Assembly (NCBI GenBank): GCA_026545225.1
Contig: CM048845.1
Coordinates: 65,299,033-65,363,032 of the forward strand
Direction of reading: 5' to 3'
Origin: Cornus controversa
Lineage: Eukaryota > Streptophyta > Magnoliopsida > Cornales > Cornaceae
DNA: 64,000 nucleotides
Shown: one piece after another, positions 19,610 through 32,831 of the stretch
Position numbering within the stretch: the first letter of the stretch is position 1
How the letters are laid out: every line of letters begins with the position of its first letter
Made by a program: the position numbers and the translations under genes
Notes under the pieces: model-generated
Databases searched by the model: none
Seen by the model: the letters and a program-made list of their open reading frames with translations, nothing else
Told to the model about the DNA's origin: nothing

Positions 19610-22460
19610 CTTTGGCATCGTTTGTGAGAAGCGAGTTCAATTATTTTCCAGAACTTAAAAAACTTACAATTACAGTGGATACAAGGAGAAATACTTACGA
19701 TGCGGTAGAACTAGGTCGACCCCCTAGAAATCAAAAGGGGGTGCCACCCAAACAACCAATTGCCCAAGATCCACCGGTGTGCCCAAGCGTATAATAATTA
19801 ACCCAGTAGAATGATGCTCTGTGCCAACAGATCGCAGATCTTCAAGCGAGGGTAGAGTGCGTCGAAAGTGCAAGGAACCTGGACGGCAATGGAATGAGGG
19901 GGCTGGGTCAAGTAACCACTCGTTGAGTGCCTCGCACCATAATCAGTCCGCTTGTAGATAGCCTCACCTTGGCTGGTCTAACGAAGATTAGATCAATCCC
20001 GCGCAGTTTTACCCAAAGTGGAGTGATAAGTGCATAATTCTTACACAATAAACCTCCAAAATTATATTTGTTAGTAATTTATTTTATATTATTTTAGTTA
20101 ATAAATGTGGTTTTGTGTCTTTTTAGGTTTATGGTGATGTTTGTGGAAAAGACCTAAATTCAACAAATATAAAGTACACGACTTCTTTGCGCAGATTTAC
20201 TATTTTGGCTATAACTTTCCGCTTAAGTATCAGATTAATGCAAGTCTAGAGTTTTTAGAAATATTATTCATAGGGAAACATATTTGTATTTCATGAATAA
20301 GCCCTGATTCTTACTTTTAAGGGGTGAAAATCCCGTGTCAAAGTAGTCACAATATTTTGCGCTAACATTATACTAATTATGGTAATTTGACCATATCTCT
20401 TGACTAGGATATCAGAATTGAGCAAACTCAGCAGTTGTAGAAAGTTAATTTGAAGTCTAAGATATTTGTATGTAATGAAAATTTCGTGAATCACACTTAT
20501 TCAATGTCAAAATTGGATTTCAATTCATAGAAAATATTTTGGCAGATTTTCTTCTCAACACTTTCCTATTTTCTTTTACTTGGAGAACACTCTATAAGAC
20601 CTCTGTATAAGAGAAAGAGATGAGCAGAAGAGAGGGGAGGAGAAAAAAAATTGGAGGCCAGGGTAGAGAAAGTATAGACAATCTGAATTTTATTTGTTTA
20701 TTTTATTTCATTATCTCTTTTATTTATTTGTTATCTTCTTTTACCATGTGTAACTAAACTCCTTAACTAGGGTTGAGGAGTAAACCTCCATTAATGAAGT
20801 GAAGTTATTTTGTTCATTAATTGATTCCCATGTGTATGATTTAAATGTTTATGATTTTCCCTTCTTGTGATTAATTAGTTTATAGTTTTTTCACCATTTA
20901 TATCATGTATATGTGGTAGTTATAAAGTATTATAATTAATCTAAGCTTGAGTTTGTATTTCTTAAAAGTGATAATCTTTGATCTTATATTTTTCATTAAA
21001 TTGGATTCATAAAATATTTAGAATTTTATACTAGTGAAGCGAAGGAAAATCTACCTTTTTGATATATCTTTCGTAGTGCTTTATTGTTAAATCTTGAGTG
21101 AGCAATAGATTAATTTCTTGATTGTTACTCTAAATTTGGGAACTAATAAATGAATATTTAAAGCTTTATAGATTTAATGGTGGTGGAATCTGACACCTTA
21201 GTAATTTTCTCTATTTGATTTCAATCGTGTTATTTTATTTACTTGTTTGTTTAATTTCTCAAATCAACCAACTTTGTTCAACTAGATTGTTTTAAATTAA
21301 TTTAAATTTATATTAGTTTATCTTCTCAAAGAATGCCCTTGGATTCGACCTCATTCTTGTCAATCTATACTTCAATAGATTCGTACACTTGTGAGTTATA
21401 CATTTTTAAAATAACAACATGGAGGGCCCAGATTCAACGGGAGATTGATGAACTGAAGGGCGACCGGTCTTGCTATCCAGCCAATTGAGCGCTCATTACC
21501 ACCAGGCTGACCGAGTCTCCCTTCATCGAGAATATAATCAGAACTAAAAGGCCGATGAGGTTCACCCTGCCAACATTCGCTACTTTCGATGTGAAAACAG
21601 ATTCGGTGGAGCACATCTACCAATATCAATAGAAGATGACATTGGATGCTGAAAATGATGCACTTATGTGCAAAATATTTCCGTCCAGTTTGGTTGGACC
21701 AGCGTTACTTTGGTTAAAAAAATAACCACCTCGTTCGATATCAAACTTTGACAGGCTATGCGAGCTGTTCGTGGCCCAGTACGCAAGAAATCAGGAGCGG
21801 AAAAGGACCATCTCCTCGCTACTCACCATGAGACAAGCTAAAGGGGAGACATTAAAATCTTTCCTAACTCAATTCAACTTAGAGATGTTTATGATAGATC
21901 AGTGCGATCAGACCGCAGCAGTGGAGGCTTTCAAGATAGTAGTCTCTTCAGAAAAAGGCTTCCACCAATGCTTGGTAAAAAGCACCCCGAAAAATATGGG
22001 CGATCCGAACTTTCAAGCTTAGAAGTATCTAAGGATATATGAGGATGAGGCAACCAGAAGACAACAATCAACTTTGATCATTGTAGCACAACAAACCAAG
22101 ACCCAAGTTGCTAAGGCGAAACCACCTCAGGTTATTCCCTCGTTTGCACTAGAGATCATGAAAAATCTGAAGGTTGAGGAGAAGATCACCCCTCTAAAGG
22201 TGTCTTTGGCCAGACTTTACTATGAAAATAAGATCAAATGAATCTTTCGCCCACCACCGGCCATCAAACAACTCCCAGAACAGAGGGACACGAACAAACA
22301 TTGTTCCTTCCATAGTGACTTCGGCCACACCAGCGAGTGCAGAAGCCTAAAGTAACAAGTGGAGGTTCTGATTGCTATGGGTAGTTTGTTGGAATACGTT
22401 GTTTCTGGAAGAACATGCCAAACCTTTCGACCAACCCCAACAGAAAGCAAATAAATAGCT
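19610..22460 (+). mobile_element. gag region of the Tat element (fossil)
   Basis: Gag-like sequence lies on both sides of the solo LTR. The best stretch, 21771-22022, reads like a retrotransposon gag core ('QAKGETLKSFLTQFNLEM'). At about 22290-22360 there is the zinc-finger-like block 'CSFHSDFGHTSEC', followed by 'QVEVLIAMGSLLEYV', as in Tat gag C-termini. The region is broken. Confidence 0.8.
20024..21419 (+). mobile_element. Solo LTR inserted in the Tat gag region
   Basis: 1396 bp from TGATAAGTGC to ATAACAACA, flanked by TGGAG on both sides (20019-20023 and 21420-21424). No internal region, primer site or coding sequence is present. The end, with 'ggattcgacctc' and 'gtacacttgtgag', is typical of long Ty3/gypsy LTRs. 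The orientation is inferred from that end; the exact family is not certain. Confidence 0.88.
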
Positions 22461-22599
22461 AAACTATGCTTCTATTCGTATTATAAATACTATTCATAGT
22501 CGACCAGACTCAAACCAAGAGAGCGAGTCCGAAAGGCAGTCACATCTCAAGAATGCCCATAAATTCTGGAGAATCGGAGAAATTCACTCAGTACATAAT

Positions 22600-23230
22600 C
22601 GTTTGTCCAGTATGCCGATCACTTTTATGGATGTGGATATGAGCAAGATCCACGTGTCGCACGAAGATTCACTCATGATCAGCCTCATTGTCTCTAATTA
22701 TGAAGTAAAAATGGTATTGGTTAATGCAAGGAGCAACGCCAACATTCTGACATTATCAACCTTTTAGCATATTGGCTTGGAGCCAGAATGCCTCAGGCTT
22801 ACTGCCGAGCCGTTGATAGGGTTTGATGGTAAGCAAGTAACTCAGTAGGGGTGGTGGAGCTCCCAGTGAATGCAGCAGCAAGAACTTTGACTGAGACCTT
22901 CGTCATTGTCAATTTTAGCTCGTTATACAACATGATAATGGGGAGATGTTGGATACACAGGATGCAATGAGTCCCTTCCACGCTTTACCAGTTAATAAAG
23001 TGCATAGTGCCAAACGGAAGGGACACAGTCAACATCATGGGAGATCAAGTTGCAGCTAAGAAGTGTTATGCTTTTACGCTAAAAGGAAAGGCGGTACAGG
23101 AAGAACCAACCAAATAGCAATTACAGAACTTTTTACTAAAGGGTGTTCTGCAATAGTAGGAAAGAGAGAGGCCAATCGAGGAGCTGCTTAAAGAGGTACA
23201 TGTCGTTCTTGGCAAAGATCCAACAAACCT
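22600..23230 (+). mobile_element. Protease region of the Tat element (fossil)
   Basis: Matches the Tat aspartic-protease region: 'DSLMISLIVSNYEVKMVLV' and, downstream, 'HIGLEPECLRLTAEPLIGF'. It is broken, and is cut off on its right by the second solo LTR. Confidence 0.75.
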
Positions 23231-23232
23231 GG

Positions 23233-23324
23233 TGTAAGATCCTGAAATTTTATTTTTCTTTAATTTCTAGTAGGAGCATATTATTGTCTATATGTGATTA
23301 AATTCTTATATTTAGTTTAGTGGG

Positions 23325-23366
<42 letters not shown>

Positions 23367-25331
23367 ATGATATGTGGGTTAGTGGGTTTAGCACAATTTT
23401 CTATGTTTTTTTGGGCTTATGTAGAAATAATAATAATAATAAAATAATAATAATTAAGTGAGGGGATATATTATTTAATTATTTGTTCAATGAGGACTTT
23501 TATTTGATATACATTCTATCTCATTGGACACACATCAGACTATACCCACATCAGACTATACTTATGTAGATACATTTATAGTTCATATGCAAATACAAAC
23601 AAAAAGCTTTTCAAAGCTTCCAACCAAACTCTCTGTAAACCGTGTGTGTGGGACACCTGTAGTAGCACATGTAAAGAGAATAAAAATATTAAAGTTTTCA
23701 TAGGAAGCTTTATGAAGATCAGCTTATGTTATATAGAATGATAGATATAGGTATATACAATAGAATACTATTAAAGTTCTCTTTTATCCAGTTCTTTGCC
23801 GCCTCACGGGTCTAGAAAGCAGTACTCTTAAGTTTAGGAATATATATATATATATGTATATAGACGATAAGGGAGACAGAAAATCGGTTCGGCTAGGAGA
23901 GGAGAGAGAGAGAAAAAGGAAAGAAGAAAAAGGAAAAGTTGACACAACTTTTGCAGTATCACAAAACAGGTAGGGAATTAATTTTTGGAGTATGTGTATT
24001 AATAATTTTGATATATTTTGTTGAAATGAATCATACGCATAAGAATTGTTTTCTACTGTTTCTTATTGATTTAGTCTTCAAGTTAGTAACTTCAGATTCT
24101 AGTTGATATAATGATTGAATTTTGTTATCAACTTTGCTACTTGAAAATTTATTTTTAAGTATGGTTCTGTTTTAGTTCGGTTAAATGATTATATAATGGG
24201 TATCTTGTTAAAATTATTGCTTATTTTATGTGCTTATTGGATCTTGAATTATAAGTGATATGGAAAAAAGGTTCATATCCTGTGTTGAAAAAAAAATGAA
24301 GTTTTGACACTTGGTATTGGAAATTGTTTGGAGGACTTGTGAAGATTATGAAATTTATTAATTAGTGTGCGAGGGGCACAGTCCCGGGGTTAAAGGGTCC
24401 CCAAAAGGTTCAAGCAAGGGGCACAGTCCCAAGGTTAAAGGGTCCCTAAAAGGAAATGAAATTTACTTACACGAGGGGCACGATCCCAGGGTTAAAGGGT
24501 CCCTAAAAGGTTTTTTTAGGTTAAATAAAAATGTTGGAGAGTGGTGGAATTGAAAGGATTCTGATAAGAGTCCTACAGGTTTGTTGAGTAGACAGGGAGT
24601 ATCTTTTAAACTCATAACTTCTTATTTGTAATTGTTGTTTATATTTTTATTTAAGTTGTAAAACGTTATTATTATAAGTGTTCATTATTCATTATTTGTA
24701 CAGCATGTCTTGCATATTAAATTGTTATAGGTTTAGGATAGTGTTGATTCTCTACTGAGCTATGTTGGCTCACCCTTATTCTTTTCCCCGCCCAGATTTG
24801 TCTCAAGGTGGAAGCTAGAAAGCTAATCTATGTGCTTGGATTATGACACTTCCTACGTGCATGATGACCTGATTTAAATGGTAGATGTAGGAGGACTTTT
24901 GTGTACATTTTGTTACTTTTAATAGTAGCTTGACTTGCACAGTTTTGCAATGTAAATATGAAGGTTGTGAGGCTCTTGGTGACAGTGTGTGAAACTTGTA
25001 AACCTTGTATTATACAACTAAAATATTTTGGGTTGACAGGTTTTGGGCATGTAAATTTTATAAATGGAGTGACTTTTATTATGAAGTTGAATGCATTATT
25101 ATTTTTTATATATGTTGATTTTGAAATCTCAAGATTTTATACAGGTTCTTACTGTGTTCATAAGTTCAAAAATTATGTGGATATATTGCCGAAATTTTCT
25201 CTAAATGAACCTTCAAATGAAAAATGTGTTTCTAGGAATTGTACATAAGATTTAACCTTAATTTTCTTCTTAAACCCTAAACCCTCCACGTCACACCTCG
25301 GGTTTTGGGTCTCAAAATACGGGGCATGACA
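23233..25331 (+). mobile_element. Solo LTR of a chromovirus (Del/Tekay-like) in the Tat pol region
   Basis: 2099 bp from TGTAAGATCCTGAAATTTTA to GGGGCATGACA, flanked by CCTGG on both sides (23228-23232 and 25332-25336). Inside are a TA run (23328-23362), a three-copy short array (24365-24515) and a 'gctcacccttattc' motif of the kind seen in long plant chromovirus LTRs. No coding region is present. The same LTR type occurs in the opposite orientation at 36670-38850. Confidence 0.88.
24365..24515 (+). repeat. Three-copy repeat in the solo LTR
   Basis: The phrase 'gaggggcac.gtccc.gggttaaagggtccc.aaaagg' (dots mark variable bases) occurs three times at uneven spacing, about 55-70 bp apart. Confidence 0.8.
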
Positions 25332-25336
25332 CCTGG

Positions 25337-28300
25337 GACCTCTTTATGTCAGACAGACAGAACACATTTGAAACAACTACTGAAAAAGAATGTCGATATT
25401 TTTGCTTGGGATCACACAGACATGCCCGACATAGACCCCTCAGTGTCATGTAATGCACTCAACGTTAACCCCAGCTACCCACCTGTGAAACAGAAGCAAA
25501 GATGATTCGCTTTAGAGAAGAATCAGATCATTGTGTCAGAAATAGACCGCCTCTTATAAGTGGCGGATTCATATAGACTTTCAAATGTGGTAGTGGTCCC
25601 GAAAAAGAATGGCAAGTGGTGGGTCTGTATAGACTTTACTAATCTGAACAAGGCTTGCCCCAAATATAGCTCCCCCTACCAAAAATCAATCAAATAGTTG
25701 ATGCCACGACTAGGTACGAACGATTGACATTGCTCGATGCATATTCTAGATACAATCAGATTCTAATGAATTCGGCCGATAAAAAAAAACTTCGTTTATC
25801 ACCGAGAAAGGAATCTATTGTTACAAGGTGAGGCGTTCAGATTGACAAGCGCTGGAGCGACTTACCAGCGATTAATCAATAGAATTTTTAAAAACTTGAT
25901 GGGTCGAATAATTAAGGCATACATAGATGATTTGGTAGTGAAAATTCCCAAGAGGGAAGATAATCTGAAGTATCTGCAGGAGGTATTTGACACATTGCAA
26001 AGCCACAATATGAGATTGAACCTGTCAAAGTGCTCATTCGGGGTTTCTTCAGGGCAGTTTCTAGGGCACATTGTAAATCAGACAGGGATAGAGGCAAGCC
26101 TGATTCAGGTAAATGCCCTCCTTCAAAACGAAGAATCAAAAACTTAAAGGGACGTTCAAATCTTGACGGGGCGTATCGCCGCTCTGAGTAGGTTCATCTC
26201 TCGGCTCTCTGACAAATACAAGCCTTTCTTCAATGCCATCAAAGCAAAAAGAAATGAGTTATGGGGGGGTGAATAGAACGAAGCACTGGCAAAGCTGAAA
26301 CAATATTTAATTCAACTGCCAACGTTCTTAGCACCTAAGGCTGGAGAACCTTTATATTTGTACCTTGCAATATCTCATACAGTCACCAGTTTTGTCCTGA
26401 TCAGAGAACTTGACAAGAAGCAGTACCTAGTGTTCTACTCAAGCAAGACCATGACTAAGGCAGAGCAGAGGTACTCGTAGATGGAAAAGGTCGTGTTTGC
26501 TCTGGTTCAAGTAAGGAGAAAGCTTAGGCACTACTTTGAGGCTCACCCAGTCATTGTCTTAACCAAATTACCGATCTGAGCAATTCTTCATAAGCCTAAT
26601 CAGTCAAGGAGAGTAACCAAATGGGCAATTGAACTGGGCGTCTATGATATAACCTATGGACCTCAGACCACTATAAAGGGACAGACAGTTGCAGATTTCT
26701 TGCTGGAGTATAAGCTAGAAAGCAACGAAGAAACAGAGGTTTCATTTTAACCCAAATGGAAACTTTTTGTCGATGGGTTATCGACACAGGTAGGATCGGG
26801 CATCGGTGTGGAAATCCAGACTCCTGACGGAATGGCTTTACAGCAAGCAATCCATCTAGAGTTTCCTGCATCAAACAATGAAGCCGAGTACAAGGCCCTG
26901 TTAGCAGGACTATGACTGACACAAACACTTCAGGTAAAAAACTTACAAGTTTTTAGTGATTCTCAGCTAATCTTGAAACAGGTTAGTGGGGATTACCTTC
27001 CAAAAAATGATCTCATGAAAGCCTACAAAGACCTAGTGGAAAGGCAGCTCAAAGGGTTTGATCAAGTTAGAATTTATCAAATCTCAAGGGACCTGAACTT
27101 GAACGCCAATAGGCTAGCATGTTCAGCTTCAGCAGCTCAGCCAGATCTGATCAGAACAACTTCGATCGACTCTTTGTAAAAGCGTAGCATCCATGACAAG
27201 AAAGAGGTGTTGGTCATATAGAACCAACCCAGCTGGATGGATCTTATCAAAGCTTATCTTGTTGACAAAGTATTGCTAGATTCGAAAGAAGATGTAAGAA
27301 AAATTAGAATGAATTTTTCCAGAAGCACCATGATCAGAGAACACCTCTACAGGAGATCATTCTTAGGGCCATATTTGAGATGTGTGGCCACTGAAGAAGC
27401 AAAAGAGGTGCTCTCCAGGATTCATGAAGGCGTGTGTGAGAATTATTTAGGAGAACGATCATTGGTCCATAAAGCCATTACTCAAGGGTACTTCTGGCCG
27501 TACATGGCTAGGAAGGCTGACGAACACACCAGAAAGTGTGATAAATGCCAGAGACACGCCAATGTGCCACATCAGCCCCCAGAAGACCTGACCACTATGG
27601 CCAGTCCTTGGCCATTCGCAAAATGGGGGATAGATTCAGTAGGACCTCTCCTGAAGGCTACTAGTAGCAAAAAATATATCCTCCTAGACACCGATTACTT
27701 CACAAAGTGGGTTGAAACGGAAGCTTATGCGACTATCACCCATGTCCAAGTTAAGAGGTTCATTTGGAGCAACATTATCTACCGGTTCGGATTACTAGAA
27801 TCCATTATCATGGACAACGCCATAAATTTTGACAACCAACCGATAAAAAAGTTCTTTAAAAAATATGGGATCAACCAAAAATTTCCTCTAGATTGTATCC
27901 ACAGGGAATGACCAAACCGAAATAACCAACCAGACCATTTTTGAATGTATTCGAAAGAAGCTGGAAGCCCGTAAGGTCAAGTAGCTGAAGGAGCTATCTA
28001 AAAGTTCTTTGGACCTACCGAACGACGCCCAGGCGTTCGACGGGTGATAGTTCGTTCTGTCTGGCTTATGAATCTGAAGTAGTAATACCAACTAAACTGT
28101 TCACCCAACCACCAGAACAGAGGTACTAGAAAGGGGGTAGAATGATTAGTTGTTGGAGCGAAACCTGGATCTCCTAGAAGAAAAGTGGGAGGCAGCCCAA
28201 ATAAGACTCATGTCTTATCAAAAAATGATCAAGAACAGCTATGATAAGAAGGTGAAACATCGAGCGTTCAGTCTGGGGGATTGGGTGCTACGAAGAGTCA

Positions 28301-28470
28301 CTAACAATACAAAAGAAAGAAATGTTGAAAAATTCATAGCAAAATGGGAAGGCTCGTATTGGAAAATGCCCATACAACCTTTGCAGAATTAGCGACACAG
28401 AAGCAATTCGCAAGCCTTGGAACACAACCCATTTGAAAAGATATTATGTTTAGATTCCAATATCTTCAAG
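25337..28470 (+). mobile_element. pol region of the Tat element: RT, RNase H, second RNase H, integrase (fossil)
   Basis: In order: pre-RT 'FAWDHTDMPDIDPSV' (about 25400); RT with 'IIKAYIDDLVVK' (25910); RNase H (about 26220-26570); the additional archaeal-type RNase H, 'LFVDGLSTQVGSG' and 'SDSQLILKQVSGDYLPKN' (26760-27130); and integrase 27237-28100 with an HHCC-type zinc finger ('KCDKCQRHANVPHQPPEDL') and the core 'WPFAKWGIDSVGP'. The integrase C-terminus lies at 28150-28370 ('KNSYDKKVKHRAFSLGDWV'). The second RNase H places it in the Tat lineage. The region is broken in many places. Confidence 0.9.
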
Positions 28471-28559
28471 TTAGATCATTCCTTTTCGGTAGACCATCTT
28501 TTGATTTTAAAAAAAATAGAAGAAATTAATAAAAAAGTGCACCTTTTAAAGAAAGTACA

Positions 28560-29095
28560 TCACTGTCAAAACAAGAAAGGATGTGATTCCACATCGAATA
28601 AAAGATTTCGTACTCTATATTGAATAAATGATAGAGTGGAAATCGTACAATCGTGGCAAGGCATGGTCGCTGTGCAATAATAAATGCACAACGACGATGC
28701 CTTGCCTTCTTTTTGCCTTTATCCCAAATGTATTTAGCCACTAAGGCAACCATGGCATATTTTGCAAATATAATCTCCAAATTTCTTTTCAAAAATTATA
28801 TATTTGAAATTCATCATATTAAAATCCAGAGTTTAAACTCGAGCAGTGCAGCCTTATTGTTTCTAAGGAAATGAGTACATCTTCCTTATGGATGACCTCA
28901 AATTTAACGAGAGTCGTGTTTTAGTTGGTCATTAAAGAAAGATAACACAAGGGCACAATCCCATATCGGATAAAAGTCTTTGTCTTCTAGTATATAAAAA
29001 AAGGAAGCAAAAGCCCTTAAGGGCATGGCGTTGACATGGTACGACGTAGAAAAAGATGCGTCGTAACATGTCCATGCCCACTTTTGTACTGGCAA
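28560..29095. repeat. Two diverged units, each with a strong hairpin
   Basis: Hairpin A, 28655-28706: a 22-bp stem (GGCAAGGCATGGTCGCTGTGCA with its near complement) and an 8-nt loop. Hairpin B, about 29023-29081: arms GGGCATGG...GACATGGTACGACG and CGTCGTAACATGTCCATGCCC with a small bulge. Each is preceded by a related leader ('gattccacatcgaataaaag' and 'aatcccatatcggataaaag'), so the two look like old copies of one unit. They lie between integrase and the tandem array. Confidence 0.75.
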
Positions 29096-29099
29096 TAAT

Positions 29100-30115
29100 T
29101 ACTAACTTTCTTAAAAATTAAAAGGAAGCCATAAGCCCAAATCAAACTAAGGTCTTCAACGATCGATCACTTATTGAAGTTAAGGTCTGAAAGACCGATC
29201 GATTATTAACAAGAGGCCATAAGCCCAAAACAAGCTAAGATTTTCAATGATCAATCGATTATTGAAGCTAAATTCTAAAAGACTGATTGTTTATTAAAAA
29301 GGGGCCATAGGCCCAAAACAAACTAAGGTCTTCAATGACTGATCGCTTATTAAAGCTAAGGTTTGAAAGATCGATCGCTTATTAAAAATAGAAGTTAATG
29401 TCTTAAATGACCAATCGCTTATTGAAGCTAAGGTTTGAAAGACCGATCGATTATTAAAAAAAGGTCATAGGCCCAAATCAAGCTAATGTCTTAAACGATC
29501 GATCGCTTATTGCAACTCAGGTCTGAAAGACCAATCACTTATTAAAAAAAGGTCATAGGCCCAAAATAAGCTAAGGTCTTCAACGACTAATCGCTTATTG
29601 AAGCTAAGGTCTGAAAGGCCGATAGCTTATTAAAAAAAGTCCATAGGCCCAAATCAAGCTAAGGTCTTCAATGATTGATCGCTCATTAAAGCTAAGGTCT
29701 TCAATGATTGATCGCTCATTAAAGCTAAGGTCTTAAACGACCGATCTTTTATTAAAGCTAAGGTATTCAATGACCGATCGCTCATTAAAGCTAAAGTCTG
29801 AAAGACTGATTGCTTATTAAATAAAAGAGGCCATAGGCACAGCCAAGCTAAGGTTTTAAATGAGCGATCGCTTATTAAAGCTAAGGTTTGAAAGACCGAT
29901 TGCTTAATAAAAAGAGGTCATTGGCCTAAATCAAGCTAAGGTCTTAAACGACCGATCGCTTATTGAAGCTAAGGTCTGAATGACTGATCGCTTATTAAAT
30001 AAAAGAGGCCATAAACCCAAATCAAGCTAAACTCTTAATGACAGATCGCTTATTAAAGCTAAGGTCTAAACGACCAATCGCTTATAGAAAAGGGGCCATA
30101 GCCCCATTCAAAATA
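29100..30115 (+). repeat. Tandem array in the 3' untranslated part of the Tat element
   Basis: About 1 kb is built from 'gaccgatcgcttattgaagc', 'taaggtctgaaagaccgat' and 'aggccataggcccaaatcaa' in irregular order. There is a short unit of about 45-50 bp and a composite unit of about 95-100 bp. Arrays between integrase and the 3' LTR are known from Tat/Ogre elements. Confidence 0.9.
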
Positions 30116-30469
30116 ATTTGCAGGAAATACAGCCGTCATCACAAGCCAATCGTTGAATCTTTAAGAAGAAAGAGAAAAAAAAGGAGAGAGGGGGGCATCA
30201 AATGCCGAACGCTGATTGCCAACATAACAAAAATTAGGAAATAATCTCCAGTCCAAGGAAGGGATTCAAACCCATCTTGCCAAAATAGATTGTCAATGTA
30301 AACAGTTATTAAGAGCAAAAATATCAATTTGTATCTGAAGACAAGCTTGAAGAATTTAAATAAAAAAAGTACTTGTATTAATCAAAAGGTTCATTACAAG
30401 AAGAAGGGCACAAGTTCACCCTAAAAAAGAAGATAGCTCTTTCCAAGCGTTACAAAAAAAAGAGAAGAG

Positions 30470-32440
30470 AAAATCATAAAAAGGTCAACCCTGTGGAGTT
30501 GCCCCATCTTCCTTGCTGAAGTCCTGATCAAAGGAATCAACAATTAGAGTGCCCTGCTTAGTTGGAGGTGGAATCTCTGGCATGGTCTGGACAGAAGGAG
30601 AGAGGGCAGATGGAGTATCGACGGAGGAAGGGGGATGAGTCGAGCATGAACTCTTGAGAAGGTTCGCAAACTTGCGTTCAGCTTCACCAGGGGCAGGGAT
30701 GCCATACTCGCCAAACGAGTTAAGAGCTTGATCAGCATCAAACTCATCGGAGTCAGCTTAGTCTCGTTCCGCTTCAGGCTTGCCTACTTGTTCAAAGCCA
30801 TAGCGGAAGCCATCAGCCATTTTTAAGGCTGGGATCTTGAGGAATTGCTGGTGCATTTCAAGTCCCCCATCCTTGCAAACCTGCGGCATGGCCTCAAGTT
30901 CAGTAGCTCTTTCCTCAGCCTCCAGAGCCTTTCACTTAAAGTAACCAAGAGCCTTTTGCTTTTTAGCAAGAGACTTGGTTAGCGCTTTCACCTTCCCTTC
31001 AAGGCTTTCGACCTTACGTCCATTCAGACGTTCGACCTCCAGAGCCTTGCATAGGAAAATGGTCATATATATATGCACTCTATACCACAGAAAAATAAAC
31101 AAAGTTAAAGTTAAAAGAATAAAAAAAGACAAGTAAACGAAGGATAAGGTGAAACAAAACTCCATAGCATGAAGAGGTGCATTGGCAAGAAACTCATCCC
31201 TGTTAGCTTTTTACTGGCAGAGCTCAAACCTAAGAAGCCAGATCCCATAAGCAAGAGCCCCCATCACTTCACGATCAAGGGTGGCACAATCCCCCACCTT
31301 CAAGAAGGAACCATCAAATTTTTTCAAGTCTGGAATCCACTGCTTAGACGAGCCAATGAATGACTCATTAACTATGCCATTAGTAGAACTAGATAGATTC
31401 AGAGCAGAAGAGAATGAACTCTGACCCTTCATGGAATTCGCCATTAGCTTCTATTGCTTGGGCGTTGGAGTAGCACCAGAAGAAGTCCTCTTCTGAGGGG
31501 GTAGCAGATTTGTTTTTATCTTACTGAGCCTTAGGTCACCCTCAACATTTTTGGCCTTAACAAGGGCAAATCTGGAATATTCCTTTCTTGTCTTGGGCTC
31601 CGGGTTCTCCATCTCAAGATATGAAGCAGGGTACAGAGAAGAAGATGCTACAGAAGCGTTACAAGCAATAACCTGAAGTTTGTGACAAGATAAGTATTTT
31701 CGTAAAGAATGATGAATATTCCAGAATTCCTCCTTCAGGAACTCAATCCATTTAGCTGTAAAATAAAGAAGAGCTGAATAGAGTTAGAAAAAAAAATTGA
31801 GATAAAGAGTTTTTGAAAAAGAAATGTCCTAGAATGCTTATTAAGGCACTTGCCAGAAAGCTTAAATGAAGAAATCATAGCATTGCTGAAAGCAATATCG
31901 ATAGGGAATTTTTGGGCCGCCCTAATGCTCCAAGCTCCCTTCACCCACCAAAACAAGTATTTTCTTCCATAATTTATCAAAGGAAGGAATGTCGTAGCAA
32001 ATTTTTCTGTCCTTATTAAGGAACAGATGATAACGACTGTCTTCTGATCTTACCCGGTGGAGAGAGTAACAGAACAGAAGGTCGTTCAAGTGAAAGTCAA
32101 GATCATGTACAAGGTTCAAAGAAAGTAAACAAGAAAGGATGCGGAAAAAAATTAGGCTTTAATTGAAGCGGCGCTGGCCTCAGTTTGAAAAGAACAAAGC
32201 TATAAAAGGGATGGAGAGGGAATCTGAAGGTCTTCAAATGAGAAGTCGAGAAAAGGACTTCACTTTCCTGGACTCCTTCCCCGACATTGTAATCAAAATT
32301 TAAGGGATAATCCTCAATTATGACGTTACTAGGGATGTGACACTCCTCTCTGATCCTCTTAAGATCAAATAACTGCCTAGCCACTGGAGCAACAACCACA
32401 CCTTGATCGGATGTGACTGCTTCACCAGCCACAACAGTAG
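30470..32440 (-). mobile_element. Antisense ORF region of the Tat element (fossil)
   Basis: On the minus strand, the piece from 32432 resembles the N-terminus of the plant 'putative gypsy type transposon' family (Transposase_28): 'RIREECHIPSNVIIEDYPL' and 'FRFPLHPFYSFVLFKLRPAP'. The piece at 31922-32119 continues the family pattern ('ICYDIPSFDKLWKK'). Further left are a Ser/Asn-rich part and a Lys-rich, coiled-coil-like stretch (about 30900-31020, 'GKVKALTKSLAKKQKAL'). Antisense ORFs at this place are a known Tat/Grande feature, and some are spliced. Its role is unknown. It is broken. Confidence 0.7.
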
Positions 32441-32831
32441 GTTGAGCAGTTTCTGTAACTATAGGGGAGGAACTCGACGTGGTGACTTCTGGGTTGTTGG
32501 AAAGAGTACGATCACTGTCGCTAAAAGATATCGTAAAGGAGAAAAAGATGCAAGTGAAAAGATAAAAACTAACCTAAGAAGAAAAAGCAATACCAAGAAG
32601 ATCGAGGAAAGTGAATCTGGAAGAAGAAGATAGTTGGTTGCAGAAAGCTTATGACTGAAAATGACAAGTATCAATACAGAAGGCAAAGAGTAACGTGAAA
32701 ATATTACTTACGTGCTTAGCGCCGTTAGCATTAAATGAGGAACCTCGATACAGGCACCTAAATCATCACAAAACCTATACAAATTCCCTTCATTATGACA
32801 AATTCATAACTGAAGAGAATTAGGGGCAATA

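Noticed and set aside
28655-29081. Host microRNA genes
   Set aside because: The hairpins are short, paired with each other as copies, and lie in the non-coding part of an LTR element. No miRNA family was recognised.
29100-30115. CRISPR-like regular repeats
   Set aside because: Repeats are irregular, the linkers repeat as well, and the context is a plant retrotransposon. There are no spacers and no cas genes.
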